From: Hippea jasoniae
GTDB lineage: Bacteria > Campylobacterota_A > Desulfurellia > Desulfurellales > Hippeaceae
DNA length: 64,000 nucleotides
Direction: 5' to 3'
NCBI RefSeq assembly: GCF_000744435.1
Contig: NZ_JQLX01000011.1
Coordinates: 62,001 to 126,000, forward strand
Both the position numbers and the translations under genes were made by a program. Each line of letters opens with the position of its first letter. Within the stretch, counting starts at the first letter, position 1. Under the pieces are notes generated by a model. The model had not been told where the DNA came from, did no database searches, and saw only the letters and a program-made list of their open reading frames with translations. Below are positions 15,656 to 24,536 of this stretch, piece by piece.

Positions 15656-17444
15656 ACTGAAGCAGTCTTAGAACATTCTGCTGAACCGCATTTGCCTGAG
15701 CAAGTGCATAAGTACCAGACTGAGCAAGAATCTGAAGCTTGGAGAAGTTTGAAGATTCTTGAGCGAAGTTTACATCTCTGATTGTGGATTCAGCGCCGTT
15801 AATGTTTATCTGCGTGATTGATATGTTTTCAACTGTTGCCTGAATCTGGTTCTGGATAGCACCCAAATTAGACCTTACCTTATCAAGGTCACTCAAGGCA
15901 GATTGAGCTATCTTAATTGCAAGCTCAGCTCCCTTAGTGGTTGTAACATCAACATCCTGAAGTCTCTTTGTTGGTGCAATAACACCACTGCCAAGACCAG
16001 CAACTCCTGTATCATTTCCACCGATAGTGATATTATCCGTATTGGTTAGAGTTATCGTTCCATGATGCGAATTATTGGCAAGATAGTAGGTGTCATGATT
16101 CTTGGTAACAGAAGCCAAACCTATGAAAGTTAGATGACTTGCTTTAGCCTGTCCGCTTGCTACATAGATATTTAAATCTTCGCCATCTCTTACAACTAAT
16201 TTTACATAGCCATGACTTCCGCCTGGGGCTTTAACAGCAAAAATCTTGTCTGTATCAACACCTGCTGCAGCAAGTTGCTGGTTGATGGATTGAACAGCAC
16301 TGGTGGCTTTTACATTAGCATCTAACGTTATTTGTATGCCGTTTAAGTAGAAGTTAAAGTTAGTAGAAATAGTTGATACAGTACCTTGCACTGTTGTCTC
16401 TTGCGTTGAAAGACCTGTTATATTACCAGCATTACCATTAACCTCAACAGCAATATTTCTACCATCCTCTGCTGTCAATACAAGTTTACCCTGATTGTCA
16501 ACACTTGCAACAACACCTGTTTGATCGGTGTATTTATTAATAGCCTCAACAAGTGCACCGTTTGCATCATTGGCGCCTACATTGACCTGGCCTATATTGA
16601 CACCGTTTATCCACAGATCACCAGCATTAATTACACCAGCTGTAATAGCTGCATTACCTGTGACTGTAGTTTTAGCCTCTGCCTCTACTCCACCTGTCTG
16701 CAGTTGAACTGCATTAATTGCTGCTGCAAATGTTTTTGCATCAATCTGCTGATTCCTATTAATACCCGCTGCATCCTGACCTACAGCAACACCGTTTATT
16801 GTAAGATCATTATCAACAAGCTCAACAAGGTGAGTGTTAGCATTATAAGTCAAGGTATTATTAGAAGTATTAGAAGCCTTCTGCTCAGAATTAAACCAGC
16901 CGTTACTGTTAGTTATTGTACCATTTGCCACCCATCCAATGGAGTCTGCAGCCGTTCTTTGAGCACCTATAGACAAAGTTTGATTCATATAAGCGCCGAT
17001 GTGAACTATTCTGTTTGTAAATGTACCATCAAGCAGCTTTGTATCCTTGTAGGATGTTGTTTCAGCAATGTTGTTAACCTCCTGGATGAGCTTATTGATT
17101 TCTGCCTGAATCGCCTTTCTTGATGCTGGATCCTCTGTGGCGTTTGCAGCCTGCGTTGCTTTTTGAGCGATTGTCTGAACGATGTCGATAGATTTCTGAA
17201 GCGCCATATCTGCAATCTGGATGAGTTTGATAGCGTTATTACCGTTTGAAATTGCCTGACCTAAGTTTTTGGACTGAAATTGCAAACCGTCTGCAATTGT
17301 CATGCCTGCTGCATCATCTGCAGCCTTTGTAATCCTCAAACCTGTGGACAGTCTGTTTAAAGACTGAGAAAGCTTGTTGTTTGTGTTTACAAGGTTGTAA
17401 ACTGAGTATTGAGCCGCTACATTTGTATTAATTCTTAATCCCAT
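15654..17444 (-). CDS. fliC: Flagellin
   Basis: 596 residues; filament subunit exported by the flagellar type III system. The N-terminal D0/D1 region is classic (MGLRINTNVAAQYSVYNLVN, LNRLSTGLRITKAADDAAGM), and so is the C-terminal one (VRSNLGAIQNQIQATVENIS, RDVNFAQESSNFSKLQIL, then QNVLRLLQ). Between about residues 150 and 490 lies a variable surface region rich in Asn, Thr, Gly and Ala, with plenty of Ser/Thr for O-glycosylation. TAAGGAGG sits six bases before the ATG. A sigma-28 promoter and a long leader lie upstream. No cysteine is seen. The facing Maf-like gene and the pse genes suggest it is glycosylated. Confidence 0.96.
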   Translation of the reverse strand: MGLRINTNVAAQYSVYNLVNTNNKLSQSLNRLSTGLRITKAADDAAGMTIADGLQFQSKNLGQAISNGNNAIKLIQIADMALQKSIDIVQTIAQKATQAANATEDPASRKAIQAEINKLIQEVNNIAETTSYKDTKLLDGTFTNRIVHIGAYMNQTLSIGAQRTAADSIGWVANGTITNSNGWFNSEQKASNTSNNTLTYNANTHLVELVDNDLTINGVAVGQDAAGINRNQQIDAKTFAAAINAVQLQTGGVEAEAKTTVTGNAAITAGVINAGDLWINGVNIGQVNVGANDANGALVEAINKYTDQTGVVASVDNQGKLVLTAEDGRNIAVEVNGNAGNITGLSTQETTVQGTVSTISTNFNFYLNGIQITLDANVKATSAVQSINQQLAAAGVDTDKIFAVKAPGGSHGYVKLVVRDGEDLNIYVASGQAKASHLTFIGLASVTKNHDTYYLANNSHHGTITLTNTDNITIGGNDTGVAGLGSGVIAPTKRLQDVDVTTTKGAELAIKIAQSALSDLDKVRSNLGAIQNQIQATVENISITQININGAESTIRDVNFAQESSNFSKLQILAQSGTYALAQANAVQQNVLRLLQ

Positions 17445-17463
17445 CGCTTACCTCCTTACAGTT

Positions 17464-17529
17464 TTAATCAGTGAAACATGCAACCCCAACCCGAACTTTA
17501 AAACCCAAAAGATGCTCTCTAAAGGGCAT
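17464..17529 (-). CDS. Possible 21-residue leader peptide in the flagellin 5' UTR
   Basis: An ATG two bases after AAAAGGAGGTG opens a 21-codon frame (MPFREHLLGFKVRVGVACF, then TD) ending 20 bases before the flagellin ATG. The SD-to-ATG spacing is too short for normal initiation, so translation is doubtful; the SD may have another role. Confidence 0.2.
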   Translation of the reverse strand: MPFREHLLGFKVRVGVACFTD

Positions 17530-17540
17530 CACCTCCTTTT
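17511..17540 (-). promoter_or_regulatory. Orphan Shine-Dalgarno plus hairpin in the flagellin leader
   Basis: AAAAGGAGGTGAT (from 17540) nearly matches the full anti-SD complement and lies roughly 90 bases before the flagellin ATG, which has its own SD. A GATGC/GCATC stem (17530-17526 with 17515-17511) follows it. It is similar to STAB-SD elements that shield mRNA 5' ends. Confidence 0.5.
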
Positions 17541-17560
17541 CTTTCAATCTTCTGTATAGT

Positions 17561-17587
17561 TAATCGGATGTATAAACAGAAAGTTTA
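17561..17587 (-). promoter_or_regulatory. Sigma-28 (FliA) promoter of flagellin
   Basis: TAAACTTT (17587-17580), an exact 11-base spacer, then TCCGATTA (17568-17561) on the minus strand; the FliA consensus is TAAAGTTT-N11-GCCGATAA. Predicted transcription start is near 17554, giving a leader of about 110 bases. The 308-base flagellin/sdaC gap contains this promoter, the leader elements and the sdaC promoter. Confidence 0.85.
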
Positions 17588-17696
17588 ATTTTTTTGAGAT
17601 TTTTAATCGACCAGTCTCAAAACCTATTCTTATCGAATGCTTTTGTATTGTCTCTTACCAACAGTATTAATTGTTGAGCCTTATATAATTATTTTC

Positions 17697-17725
17697 TTGA
17701 TTTCTCTTAATTATATCCTTAAAAT
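17697..17725 (+). promoter_or_regulatory. Predicted sigma-70 promoter of the serine transporter gene
   Basis: TTGATT, 17-base spacer, TAAAAT, ending 27 bases before the ATG at 17753, with AGGGGTGG as SD. Confidence 0.5.
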
Positions 17726-17752
17726 CCGGGTAAAATTGTTAGGGGTGGTTTT

Positions 17753-19003
17753 ATGAGAAAGATAAGTTTCAGGGATATAGAGTGGATTTTTGTTATATTC
17801 GGTACGGCAATCGGTGCTGGAATACTGTTTTTGCCCATTCAGGCTGCAATAAGCGGCGTTATTTCTCTAACAATCGCTTCTGTGTTCATCATCCCCGTAA
17901 TGTATTTTTCAGGTTTCAATATCGCAAGGATAGTGCTACAGGAAAAATCCGATTACAACATAACGCAGATTTTTAATCTAAAGTTTAATACTTCATTAGC
18001 TCTTACATCCAATATTATATATTTTCTCACATGCTTTACTGCTATTGTAGCCTATGCCATCAGCCTGCCAAAGGAGGTCTCCGATGCCCTTGTGATGTTT
18101 GGCTTAACAAAAACAGCCCTATCAAATAAAATGTGGTTTTCGTTTCTTGTTCTGGCAATCCCTATAGTTATTATGATGACAAATAAAAAGATTATGCTAA
18201 AAATAATGTCTTTTGTTGTTTATCCTCTTGTTGTAGCTTTGTTTGCCGTATCTGTTCACTTAATCCCACACTGGAGTATAAAAAACTTAGATTTTGGTGG
18301 CTCGTTATTCGATATAGTGCGTGGTCTTTTGATGATTTTCCCTATTTTAGTTTTTTCGATGAACTTCTCTCAGATAATATCGCCGTTTACCATGTATTAC
18401 AAAAAAAGCTGCAACGATAATTCTAAAGCTTACGAAAAGGTTAAAAACAACATATTCTTAAGCACGCTCCTTATCACATTTTTTACAATCTTTTTTATCT
18501 TCTCATCCCTATTGTCTGTTAACAACCACATCGTTGCAGAGGCTGCAAAACAAAACCTATCCATTATGGATATACTCTCTGAGCATTTCAAAAGCGGCAT
18601 ATGGCACTATATCGTGCCCATAATACCTATAACAGCGATTTTAAGTTCCTTTTTAGGGGCGTTTCTTGGAACATTAGAAACATTCAACGAAGGCACAAAG
18701 TGGTTGTTGGTCAAGCTTGAGCCATCAAAAGCCAATAACTTAAGCCAAAAAACACTGAGCGCCATTTCATCTGTAATAATTTTCTTTATCCTGTGGCTTA
18801 TAGCGATATCAAATATCGAGATTATGTCTATTTTGGGCTTTTTAAGTGCGCCGTCAATTGCAGCCTTCATATTTGTAGTGCCGTTTTTATACACCATTTA
18901 CACCCAAAAAGGCTTCAATCTAAAAAGGGATTTATCCCTGCTTGTTCTTCTTATAATCGGCATTATTGTCATATTTAGCTATGCTATGGGTCTGATGATG
19001 TAA
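17753..19003 (+). CDS. sdaC: Serine/threonine-type transporter, HAAAP family (SdaC-like)
   Basis: 416 residues with about 11 transmembrane helices. It starts with WIFVIFGTAIGAGILFLPIQ, the unwound first helix typical of amino-acid/proton or sodium symporters in the HAAAP group (SdaC, TdcC, Mtr). Other family-like parts are IIPVMYFSGFNIARIVLQ and LLMIFPILVFSMNFSQIISP. It acts in the inner membrane. The serine dehydratase gene lies 2 kb away on the other strand, supporting serine uptake and catabolism. It is convergent with marC; the 18-base gap holds only a weak AGCCC/GGGTT hairpin. Confidence 0.82.
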   Translation: MRKISFRDIEWIFVIFGTAIGAGILFLPIQAAISGVISLTIASVFIIPVMYFSGFNIARIVLQEKSDYNITQIFNLKFNTSLALTSNIIYFLTCFTAIVAYAISLPKEVSDALVMFGLTKTALSNKMWFSFLVLAIPIVIMMTNKKIMLKIMSFVVYPLVVALFAVSVHLIPHWSIKNLDFGGSLFDIVRGLLMIFPILVFSMNFSQIISPFTMYYKKSCNDNSKAYEKVKNNIFLSTLLITFFTIFFIFSSLLSVNNHIVAEAAKQNLSIMDILSEHFKSGIWHYIVPIIPITAILSSFLGAFLGTLETFNEGTKWLLVKLEPSKANNLSQKTLSAISSVIIFFILWLIAISNIEIMSILGFLSAPSIAAFIFVVPFLYTIYTQKGFNLKRDLSLLVLLIIGIIVIFSYAMGLMM

Positions 19004-19021
19004 TTTTAGCCCATTAAGGGT

Positions 19022-19639
19022 TTATTTTAGATGAAAAGTTAACTTAATACCCTCTGTCACAACCTCTGTGCCCAATATCGCAAGAATCAAACCCATCAAT
19101 TTTGTTATAACTGCCATGAGGTTTCTACCCAATTTTTTCATTATCACATCACTCAAAAGGAAACAGTAGTAAGTTATAACTATCATTATGGTGAATATAA
19201 CAACGACAATTGTAAGATGCAGATAATCGGTTTTAGTAACAAAATTCATGGCCGTTACAATTGTGCCAGGACCAGACAGTATCGGTATTGCAAGGGGTGA
19301 GATAGCAACATTTGAATTTTCCCCTTTAACCGGGGTATTATGCACAGAGGATTTATTAGATGTTAGCATCTCAAAACCTACATAAAACACCAAAATGCCA
19401 CCGGCGATTTTGAATGCAGGAATCGTTATATCAAACATATCAAAGATATATTTACCGCCAACAACAAACACAACGACTATAAGCCATGCAGCAATAGATG
19501 CTGTTTTTGCTATCTGTTTTTTCTCTTTATAGGTTTTATCCTCTGTTAAATCCAAAAAGGCAGATATACTCAAAATCGGGTTCATAATGGCAACAAACCC
19601 CATAAACACAGTTATGATATAGCCTGTTAAACCACTCAT
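19022..19639 (-). CDS. marC: MarC family integral membrane protein
   Basis: 205 residues with six hydrophobic helices. MarC-type signatures: FVAIMNPILSISAFLDLT at the N-terminus, FKIAGGILVFYVGFEML near residue 75, and AISPLAIPILSGPGTIVTAM near 110. The family lies in the inner membrane and its function is unsettled; reports link some members to amino-acid export. It is the last gene of a probable sdaA-gadB-marC run, 27 bases after gadB. Confidence 0.88.
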   Translation of the reverse strand: MSGLTGYIITVFMGFVAIMNPILSISAFLDLTEDKTYKEKKQIAKTASIAAWLIVVVFVVGGKYIFDMFDITIPAFKIAGGILVFYVGFEMLTSNKSSVHNTPVKGENSNVAISPLAIPILSGPGTIVTAMNFVTKTDYLHLTIVVVIFTIMIVITYYCFLLSDVIMKKLGRNLMAVITKLMGLILAILGTEVVTEGIKLTFHLK

Positions 19640-19666
19640 TTTTTACCTACAAACTAAAATTCCATT

Positions 19667-21073
19667 TCAACAAATAGGATTATGTTTTTGCTTCTTGTCC
19701 CCTTGAGGATGTTTCTTTATTCTGCATTTTGCCGTTGCTTTAAGCTCCTTCAGTGTATTTTTAATATCTTTTATAAGCATCTCTGCCATATCCCTGCTAA
19801 AATTTTCTCTAACTACAATCCTCAATACAGCAATATGTTGTGCATCTGGCGGCAAGGTGTAGGCTGGCACTATCCAACCATATTTTCTTAAGTGCTCTGA
19901 AATATCAAAAACAGTATATTCACTTGTATCCTTCAGTCTAAGTACCACAACGGGCAGATATTTTGTGTCTGTTAAAATTTCAAACACGCCTAATTGTAGT
20001 AGCTCATCCTCAAGATAGTGAGCGTTTTGCATAATATTATTCATGATCTTTTTGTAGCCTTCTTTTCCAAGTCTTAAAAAATTGTAGTATTGCAAGATTA
20101 CCTGAGAGCTGGGCTTTGAAAAATTCAAACTGTAATTTGCCATCGTGCCGCCAAGGTAGTTTATATTAAAAATAAGCTCCTCAGGTATTACATCTCTGCT
20201 TCTAAAGATCAATGTGCCCATCCCAGGATAGACAAGCCCAAACTTGTGATTAGATGTATTAATAGACTTTACCCTCTCAAGCCTAAAATCTATCTTCAGG
20301 TCAGGATAAACAAACGGCGCAATAAAACCACCGCTTGCAGCATCCACATGAATAGGTATATCCCACCCCTTTTTTTCTTTAACTTCAATAAGATAATCAT
20401 TGATGCCTTCGATATCATCTATCTGGCCCGTAAAAGTTGTGCCCACAACAGCTCCTACAGCAATTGTGTTCTCATCTATAAGGCCTTTTACATCCTCTTT
20501 AGTTAGAGTATAGTGCCCCTCTCTCATAGGTGAAACCCTCATTTCAACATCAAAGTACAACGCAAATTTTTCCCAGCATGAGTGCACATCTGCACCAAAA
20601 ACGATATTGGGGTTTGAATAATCTTTGCCTAATGCTTTTCTTCTCTTTCTCCATGACCATTTGTGAGCTAAAAGCCCGAGCATAATAGCCTCAGATGAGC
20701 CAACAGTTGCCGTTCCAACAGCCTCCTCTTGCGCATTAAACATATTGGCTATCATGTTAACTACTCTGTCATGTATTATTTTTGTCTGGGGATATTCATC
20801 TTGATCAACATAGTTTTTATTTGCGACTTCCTTCATAAGCATATCAGCCTCTGGCTCCATCCATGTTGTTACAAAGCTTGCAAGGTTCAGTGAAGGGTTG
20901 CCATCCAAATTTAGTTCATCTTTAATTATCTGATAAACCACCCTTGAATCGCTGGAAGACTCAGGTATTTCAAATTTTGGTATGGGTTTTGTCTCCCACC
21001 TTTTTGCATAGGTAAAAGTTGTATATCTACTCTTTTCATCCAATTCAGATTTGTTTATCTTTTTTGTAAGCAT
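19667..21073 (-). CDS. gadB: Glutamate decarboxylase, PLP-dependent
   Basis: 468 residues, the usual GadB length. It converts glutamate to GABA and CO2, consuming a cytoplasmic proton. Motifs: NLASFVTTWMEPEADMLM, GTATVGSSEAIMLGLLAHKW, VHVDA-type PIHVDAASGGFIAPF, and the PLP lysine in INTSNHKFGLVYPGMGTLIF near residue 275. The basic, His/Lys-rich tail (KKHPQGDKKQKHN) differs from the E. coli C-terminus. No glutamate/GABA antiporter is seen next to it, so an acid-resistance role is not proven. It lies 19 bases after the serine dehydratase gene. Confidence 0.93.
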   Translation of the reverse strand: MLTKKINKSELDEKSRYTTFTYAKRWETKPIPKFEIPESSSDSRVVYQIIKDELNLDGNPSLNLASFVTTWMEPEADMLMKEVANKNYVDQDEYPQTKIIHDRVVNMIANMFNAQEEAVGTATVGSSEAIMLGLLAHKWSWRKRRKALGKDYSNPNIVFGADVHSCWEKFALYFDVEMRVSPMREGHYTLTKEDVKGLIDENTIAVGAVVGTTFTGQIDDIEGINDYLIEVKEKKGWDIPIHVDAASGGFIAPFVYPDLKIDFRLERVKSINTSNHKFGLVYPGMGTLIFRSRDVIPEELIFNINYLGGTMANYSLNFSKPSSQVILQYYNFLRLGKEGYKKIMNNIMQNAHYLEDELLQLGVFEILTDTKYLPVVVLRLKDTSEYTVFDISEHLRKYGWIVPAYTLPPDAQHIAVLRIVVRENFSRDMAEMLIKDIKNTLKELKATAKCRIKKHPQGDKKQKHNPIC

Positions 21074-21092
21074 AATCCCTCCAGATACAATT

Positions 21093-22289
21093 TTATTTAA
21101 TCTCTACAGCTAAACCGCCTTTTGAAGTTTCCTTATAAGCTGTTTTTAAATCCTTACCTGTTTTCATCATGGCATCCACCACCTTATCAAAGCTAATCCT
21201 GTGTGTGCCATCTGAAAAAAAGGCATAATTGGCAGAATCTATTGCCCTTGACGCTGCCACAACATTTCTTTCTATGCATGGAATCTGAACATATCCACCC
21301 ACTGGATCGCATGTTAAACCCAGATGGTGTTCCATAGCAATCTCTGCTGCATACTCTATCTTTTGTGGGCTTGCGCCTCTGAGTTTTGCCGCAGCTGCTG
21401 CTGCCATTGAGCAAGCTGCACCAACCTCGCCCTGACAACCAACCTCAGCGCCTGCTATAGAGGCATTATGCTTTATTAAATTACCTATCAGTCCCGCTAT
21501 AGCCAATGCTTTTAAAATATACTCATCGGGAAGTTGATATTTCTCCTGCATAAATCTAAGCACTGCTGGCAATACACCCGATGAGCCACATGTGGGGGCT
21601 GTTACAACCTTGCCGCCTGCCGCATTCTCCTCAGATGTTGCAAGGGCGTATGCACTAAGCAGGCATTTATCCGCCAAATCATCGTTAAGTTGCTTACTTT
21701 TTAAATAAAATGACGATGCCTTTCGTGGCAACTTCAAACTTCCGGGCAATACACCCTCTGCAACAAGCCCCCTTTCTATTGTATCCTTCATCTTCTCCCA
21801 GATATCGGCAAGGAAATCCCATATTCCATCACCTTCACACTTTTCAACATACTCCCACAACTCTTTGCCTTCTGTTTTACACCATTTAAGAATATCGGTG
21901 AGTTTATTTAAATCATACACCCTTTCTTTGGCGTCATCTTTTTCTGTAAAATCCTTAATTGTGCCACCACCTACGCTGTAAACCCTCCAGGTTTCTCCTA
22001 TTTTCTTGCCATCCACATAAGCCTCAAAATCCATTCCGTTTGGATGCTTTTCTAAAAAAATCTCCGGTTTAAAGATAATATCGGCTTTGGCTGGTTTAAG
22101 TGTCTTTGCGATTATAACATCGGTTAGATGACCCTTTCCTGTTGCCGCTAATGATCCATAAAGTATAACTTTAAAATAATTTGCCTGTGGATATCGTTTC
22201 TTAAATTCCTCAGCAGCCCTTTGAGGACCCATCGTGTGGCTACTTGATGGTCCATGTCCATATTTGAATAACTCCCTGATACTTTCCAT
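21093..22289 (-). CDS. sdaA: L-serine ammonia-lyase (iron-sulfur serine dehydratase)
   Basis: 398 residues, single-chain form; it converts serine to pyruvate and ammonia. The N-terminal domain has YGHGPSSSHTMGPQRAA. The catalytic domain has the cluster cysteines in VVTAPTCGSSGVLPAVL, LTCDPVGGYVQIPCIERNVV, plus AEVGCQGEVGAACSMAAA. It is shorter than the E. coli enzymes (about 454), with a compact linker. AAGGGGG is the SD. The 169-base upstream gap to serA contains A/T-rich DNA; I see no convincing promoter there, only a possible TTGAAC box. It heads the sdaA-gadB-marC run. Confidence 0.93.
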   Translation of the reverse strand: MESIRELFKYGHGPSSSHTMGPQRAAEEFKKRYPQANYFKVILYGSLAATGKGHLTDVIIAKTLKPAKADIIFKPEIFLEKHPNGMDFEAYVDGKKIGETWRVYSVGGGTIKDFTEKDDAKERVYDLNKLTDILKWCKTEGKELWEYVEKCEGDGIWDFLADIWEKMKDTIERGLVAEGVLPGSLKLPRKASSFYLKSKQLNDDLADKCLLSAYALATSEENAAGGKVVTAPTCGSSGVLPAVLRFMQEKYQLPDEYILKALAIAGLIGNLIKHNASIAGAEVGCQGEVGAACSMAAAAAAKLRGASPQKIEYAAEIAMEHHLGLTCDPVGGYVQIPCIERNVVAASRAIDSANYAFFSDGTHRISFDKVVDAMMKTGKDLKTAYKETSKGGLAVEIK

Positions 22290-22458
22290 ATTAATCCCCC
22301 TTAAAGTGTTTTTTTAATCTTTAACATATAATTTATTATTGTTCAACAAAAAAGAACTTTTTTATATAGAAGAGAATTGATAAAAGACTGTAGCAAAAAA
22401 GCAAAAATCTCTATTCTATTACTTTTTTAACGCAGTATTTCAAATAGCAGAATAATAA

Positions 22459-24048
22459 CTATAGTTTTACTTTTGCTATACTGATTGCACCATCTATCTG
22501 CATTATCTCTTTTAAAATATTCTCATCAACTTCCTGGTCGGTTTTGATAAACGACAAAGCCTCCCCTAAATCCTTTCTTCTGCCAAGCCTGAAATCTGCA
22601 ATGTTGATGTTATGTCTGCCTAAAATCTCTCCAACTTTACCAATAATGCCCGGTTTGTCATGGTTTTTAAACACAATTATATTGCCCGAAAGCTCTATCT
22701 CCATATCAAATCCATCCATAAACACAATTCGAGCTTTGTTTGGCTCAAACACCGCACCGCCTATTTCGATATGTTTATCATCGTCGTATTCAATATCTAT
22801 AACAAGAAGATTTTTAAACTCAGTGGATCTCTCAAACGGCTTAATTTGTGTTTTAATGCCTCTTTCTTCTATCAAATATGGTGCATTGACATAATTGACA
22901 TGCTCATCAACAATATTTTTTAAAACACCAACCGTTGTAAAAAGCATCAGGGAGTTTGCGTTTTTTTCTATCTCACCGTGGGGGTATATTGCTATGCATT
23001 TAATAAAGCTCTTGGTGTACTGGCTCAAAAAAGAACCCATCCTTTCGGCAAGCCCCAAAAACTGCCTGCCGATTTCTGAGATCTCTTCATCCTCCATTTT
23101 TATATTAACGGCATTTTCATAACCTCTACCCTTCAAAGCATCAATGACAGAGCGGGCAATGCCCTCTGCAACCCTGATTTGAGATTCAAAAGTATTTGCA
23201 CCAAGATGCGGCGTAACAAAAACATTATCAAATTCAAATAAAGGATGGTTGGGCTGCGGCTCATTCTCAAAAACATCTATACCTAAAGCCCTGATTTTGC
23301 CACTTTTTAAACCATCATAAAGTGCATCTTCGTTGTACAGCCCGCCCCTTGCACAGTTTATCAAAATCACACCGTTTTTCATCTTTTTAATCTCATCATA
23401 AGAGATCATATTGTATGTTTCATCGGTTTTTGGTGTATGAATTGTGATTATATCGGCATTTTCAATCAATTCATCAAGTTTATCAACAATCTTTGCACCT
23501 ATGCGGGTTGCCTTTTCTTTGGGAATATACGGGTCATAAACAATCACCTTTGCACCAAAACTCATAGCCCTTATTGCCACCTGCGTACCAATCCTGCCCA
23601 TTCCTATAATACCCACGGTTTTTCCAAAAAGCTCAATACCCATCCACTTTTTTCTATCCCAGATATGCTTATATTTAAGCTCATAATTAGCATTGGGCAT
23701 AAATCTTAAACAGTTGAGCATATGGGTCATGGTATGCTCTGTAGCGGCAAGTGTATTACCCGTGGGCATATTTAATACCACGATTCCCTTTTTTGATGCC
23801 TCATCCAAATCAATATTGTCCACACCTACACCAGCTCTGCCTATAACCTTAAGGTTCTTACAGTAGGATAAAAACTCCTTATCAACGGTGGTTGAGCTGC
23901 GTGTAATAATTGCATCGGCATCGCCAAGCTGCTTTGGAAGCTCTTTTTTGTCCAGATCGCTTTTTATTTCAACAACAATATCCTTTTCATTTTTTAAAAT
24001 ATCAATACCCTTTTCAGATATGTTATCGCACACCACAACCTTATACAT
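22459..24048 (-). CDS. serA: D-3-phosphoglycerate dehydrogenase, long form
   Basis: 529 residues; first step of serine synthesis, oxidising 3-phosphoglycerate with NAD. Layout: split substrate domain at both ends of the Rossmann domain (GKTVGIIGMGRIGTQVAI near residue 142; LINCARGGLYNEDAL near 228; the catalytic histidine in VFVTPHLGANTFESQI near 280), then the intervening domain and a C-terminal ACT domain (VFKNHDKPGIIGKVGEILGR near residue 455) expected to bind serine. The ATG comes directly after the stop of the thioredoxin-like gene. It is the last gene of the nadB run. Serine is both made and degraded by neighbours. Confidence 0.96.
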   Translation of the reverse strand: MYKVVVCDNISEKGIDILKNEKDIVVEIKSDLDKKELPKQLGDADAIITRSSTTVDKEFLSYCKNLKVIGRAGVGVDNIDLDEASKKGIVVLNMPTGNTLAATEHTMTHMLNCLRFMPNANYELKYKHIWDRKKWMGIELFGKTVGIIGMGRIGTQVAIRAMSFGAKVIVYDPYIPKEKATRIGAKIVDKLDELIENADIITIHTPKTDETYNMISYDEIKKMKNGVILINCARGGLYNEDALYDGLKSGKIRALGIDVFENEPQPNHPLFEFDNVFVTPHLGANTFESQIRVAEGIARSVIDALKGRGYENAVNIKMEDEEISEIGRQFLGLAERMGSFLSQYTKSFIKCIAIYPHGEIEKNANSLMLFTTVGVLKNIVDEHVNYVNAPYLIEERGIKTQIKPFERSTEFKNLLVIDIEYDDDKHIEIGGAVFEPNKARIVFMDGFDMEIELSGNIIVFKNHDKPGIIGKVGEILGRHNINIADFRLGRRKDLGEALSFIKTDQEVDENILKEIMQIDGAISIAKVKL

Positions 24049-24534
24049 CTACCTCACCCCTTCCACAAGATTTGTAAGAATCTGTTTTAGGCAAGAAAAG
24101 CTTCTTTTGCCTATAAATTTTGCAACAATCTTACCCTGCTTATTTATTATAACAACCGTTGGTGTGGCAAGTATGCCTCCTATACTTTTTAGATCGCTTC
24201 TTGAGTGAATTCGCCATACAGGATACTTAACATGGTGTTCTTTGATAAAATCGCCAATGTCATATCTATCCCTGCTTAAACTTATACCCACTATCTGGAC
24301 TTTGTCTCTAAAATAGCTATAGACTCTATCGATTACATAAGCCTCTTTCTGACAGGGATCGCAATCGGGATAGAAAAACATCACAAGCGTTGGTTTTTTT
24401 CCTATATAGTTTGATAGGTTCGTTGTAGTTGAGTTATCAAAGTAAACAGAATCAAGCCTGATATCAATAGAATAGGCTTCAGCCAAAGCAGAAAATAAAA
24501 AAACCGCCGCAAATACAATAAAAATTTTTTTCAT
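24049..24534 (-). CDS. Exported thioredoxin-fold protein (TlpA/AhpC-TSA type)
   Basis: 161 residues. Residues 1-20 form a signal peptide (MKKIFIVFAAVFLFSALAEA). The redoxin domain has VMFFYPDCDPCQKEAYVID with a CDPC active site near residues 53-56, and ILATPTVVIINKQGKIV with the cis-proline. It is likely a periplasmic thiol-disulfide reductase or oxidoreductase. It is two bases downstream of glmM and abuts serA. Its partner is unknown. Confidence 0.82.
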   Translation of the reverse strand: MKKIFIVFAAVFLFSALAEAYSIDIRLDSVYFDNSTTTNLSNYIGKKPTLVMFFYPDCDPCQKEAYVIDRVYSYFRDKVQIVGISLSRDRYDIGDFIKEHHVKYPVWRIHSRSDLKSIGGILATPTVVIINKQGKIVAKFIGKRSFSCLKQILTNLVEGVR

Positions 24535-24536
24535 TC

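Noticed and set aside
16521-17123. 200-codon open frame on the plus strand inside flagellin
   Set aside because: It lies antisense to the flagellin repeat-like central region, is rich in Cys, Ile and Ser as expected from reversed Ala/Asn/Thr codons, and has no SD or family resemblance.
17464-17529. Leader peptide as a firm gene
   Set aside because: SD to ATG spacing is only two bases, so it is listed with low confidence; the SD itself is the more interesting element.
22290-22458. Promoter or riboswitch in the sdaA-serA gap
   Set aside because: The 169 bases are A/T-rich with a possible TTGAAC box but no acceptable -10 at the right distance and no stable conserved-looking structure.
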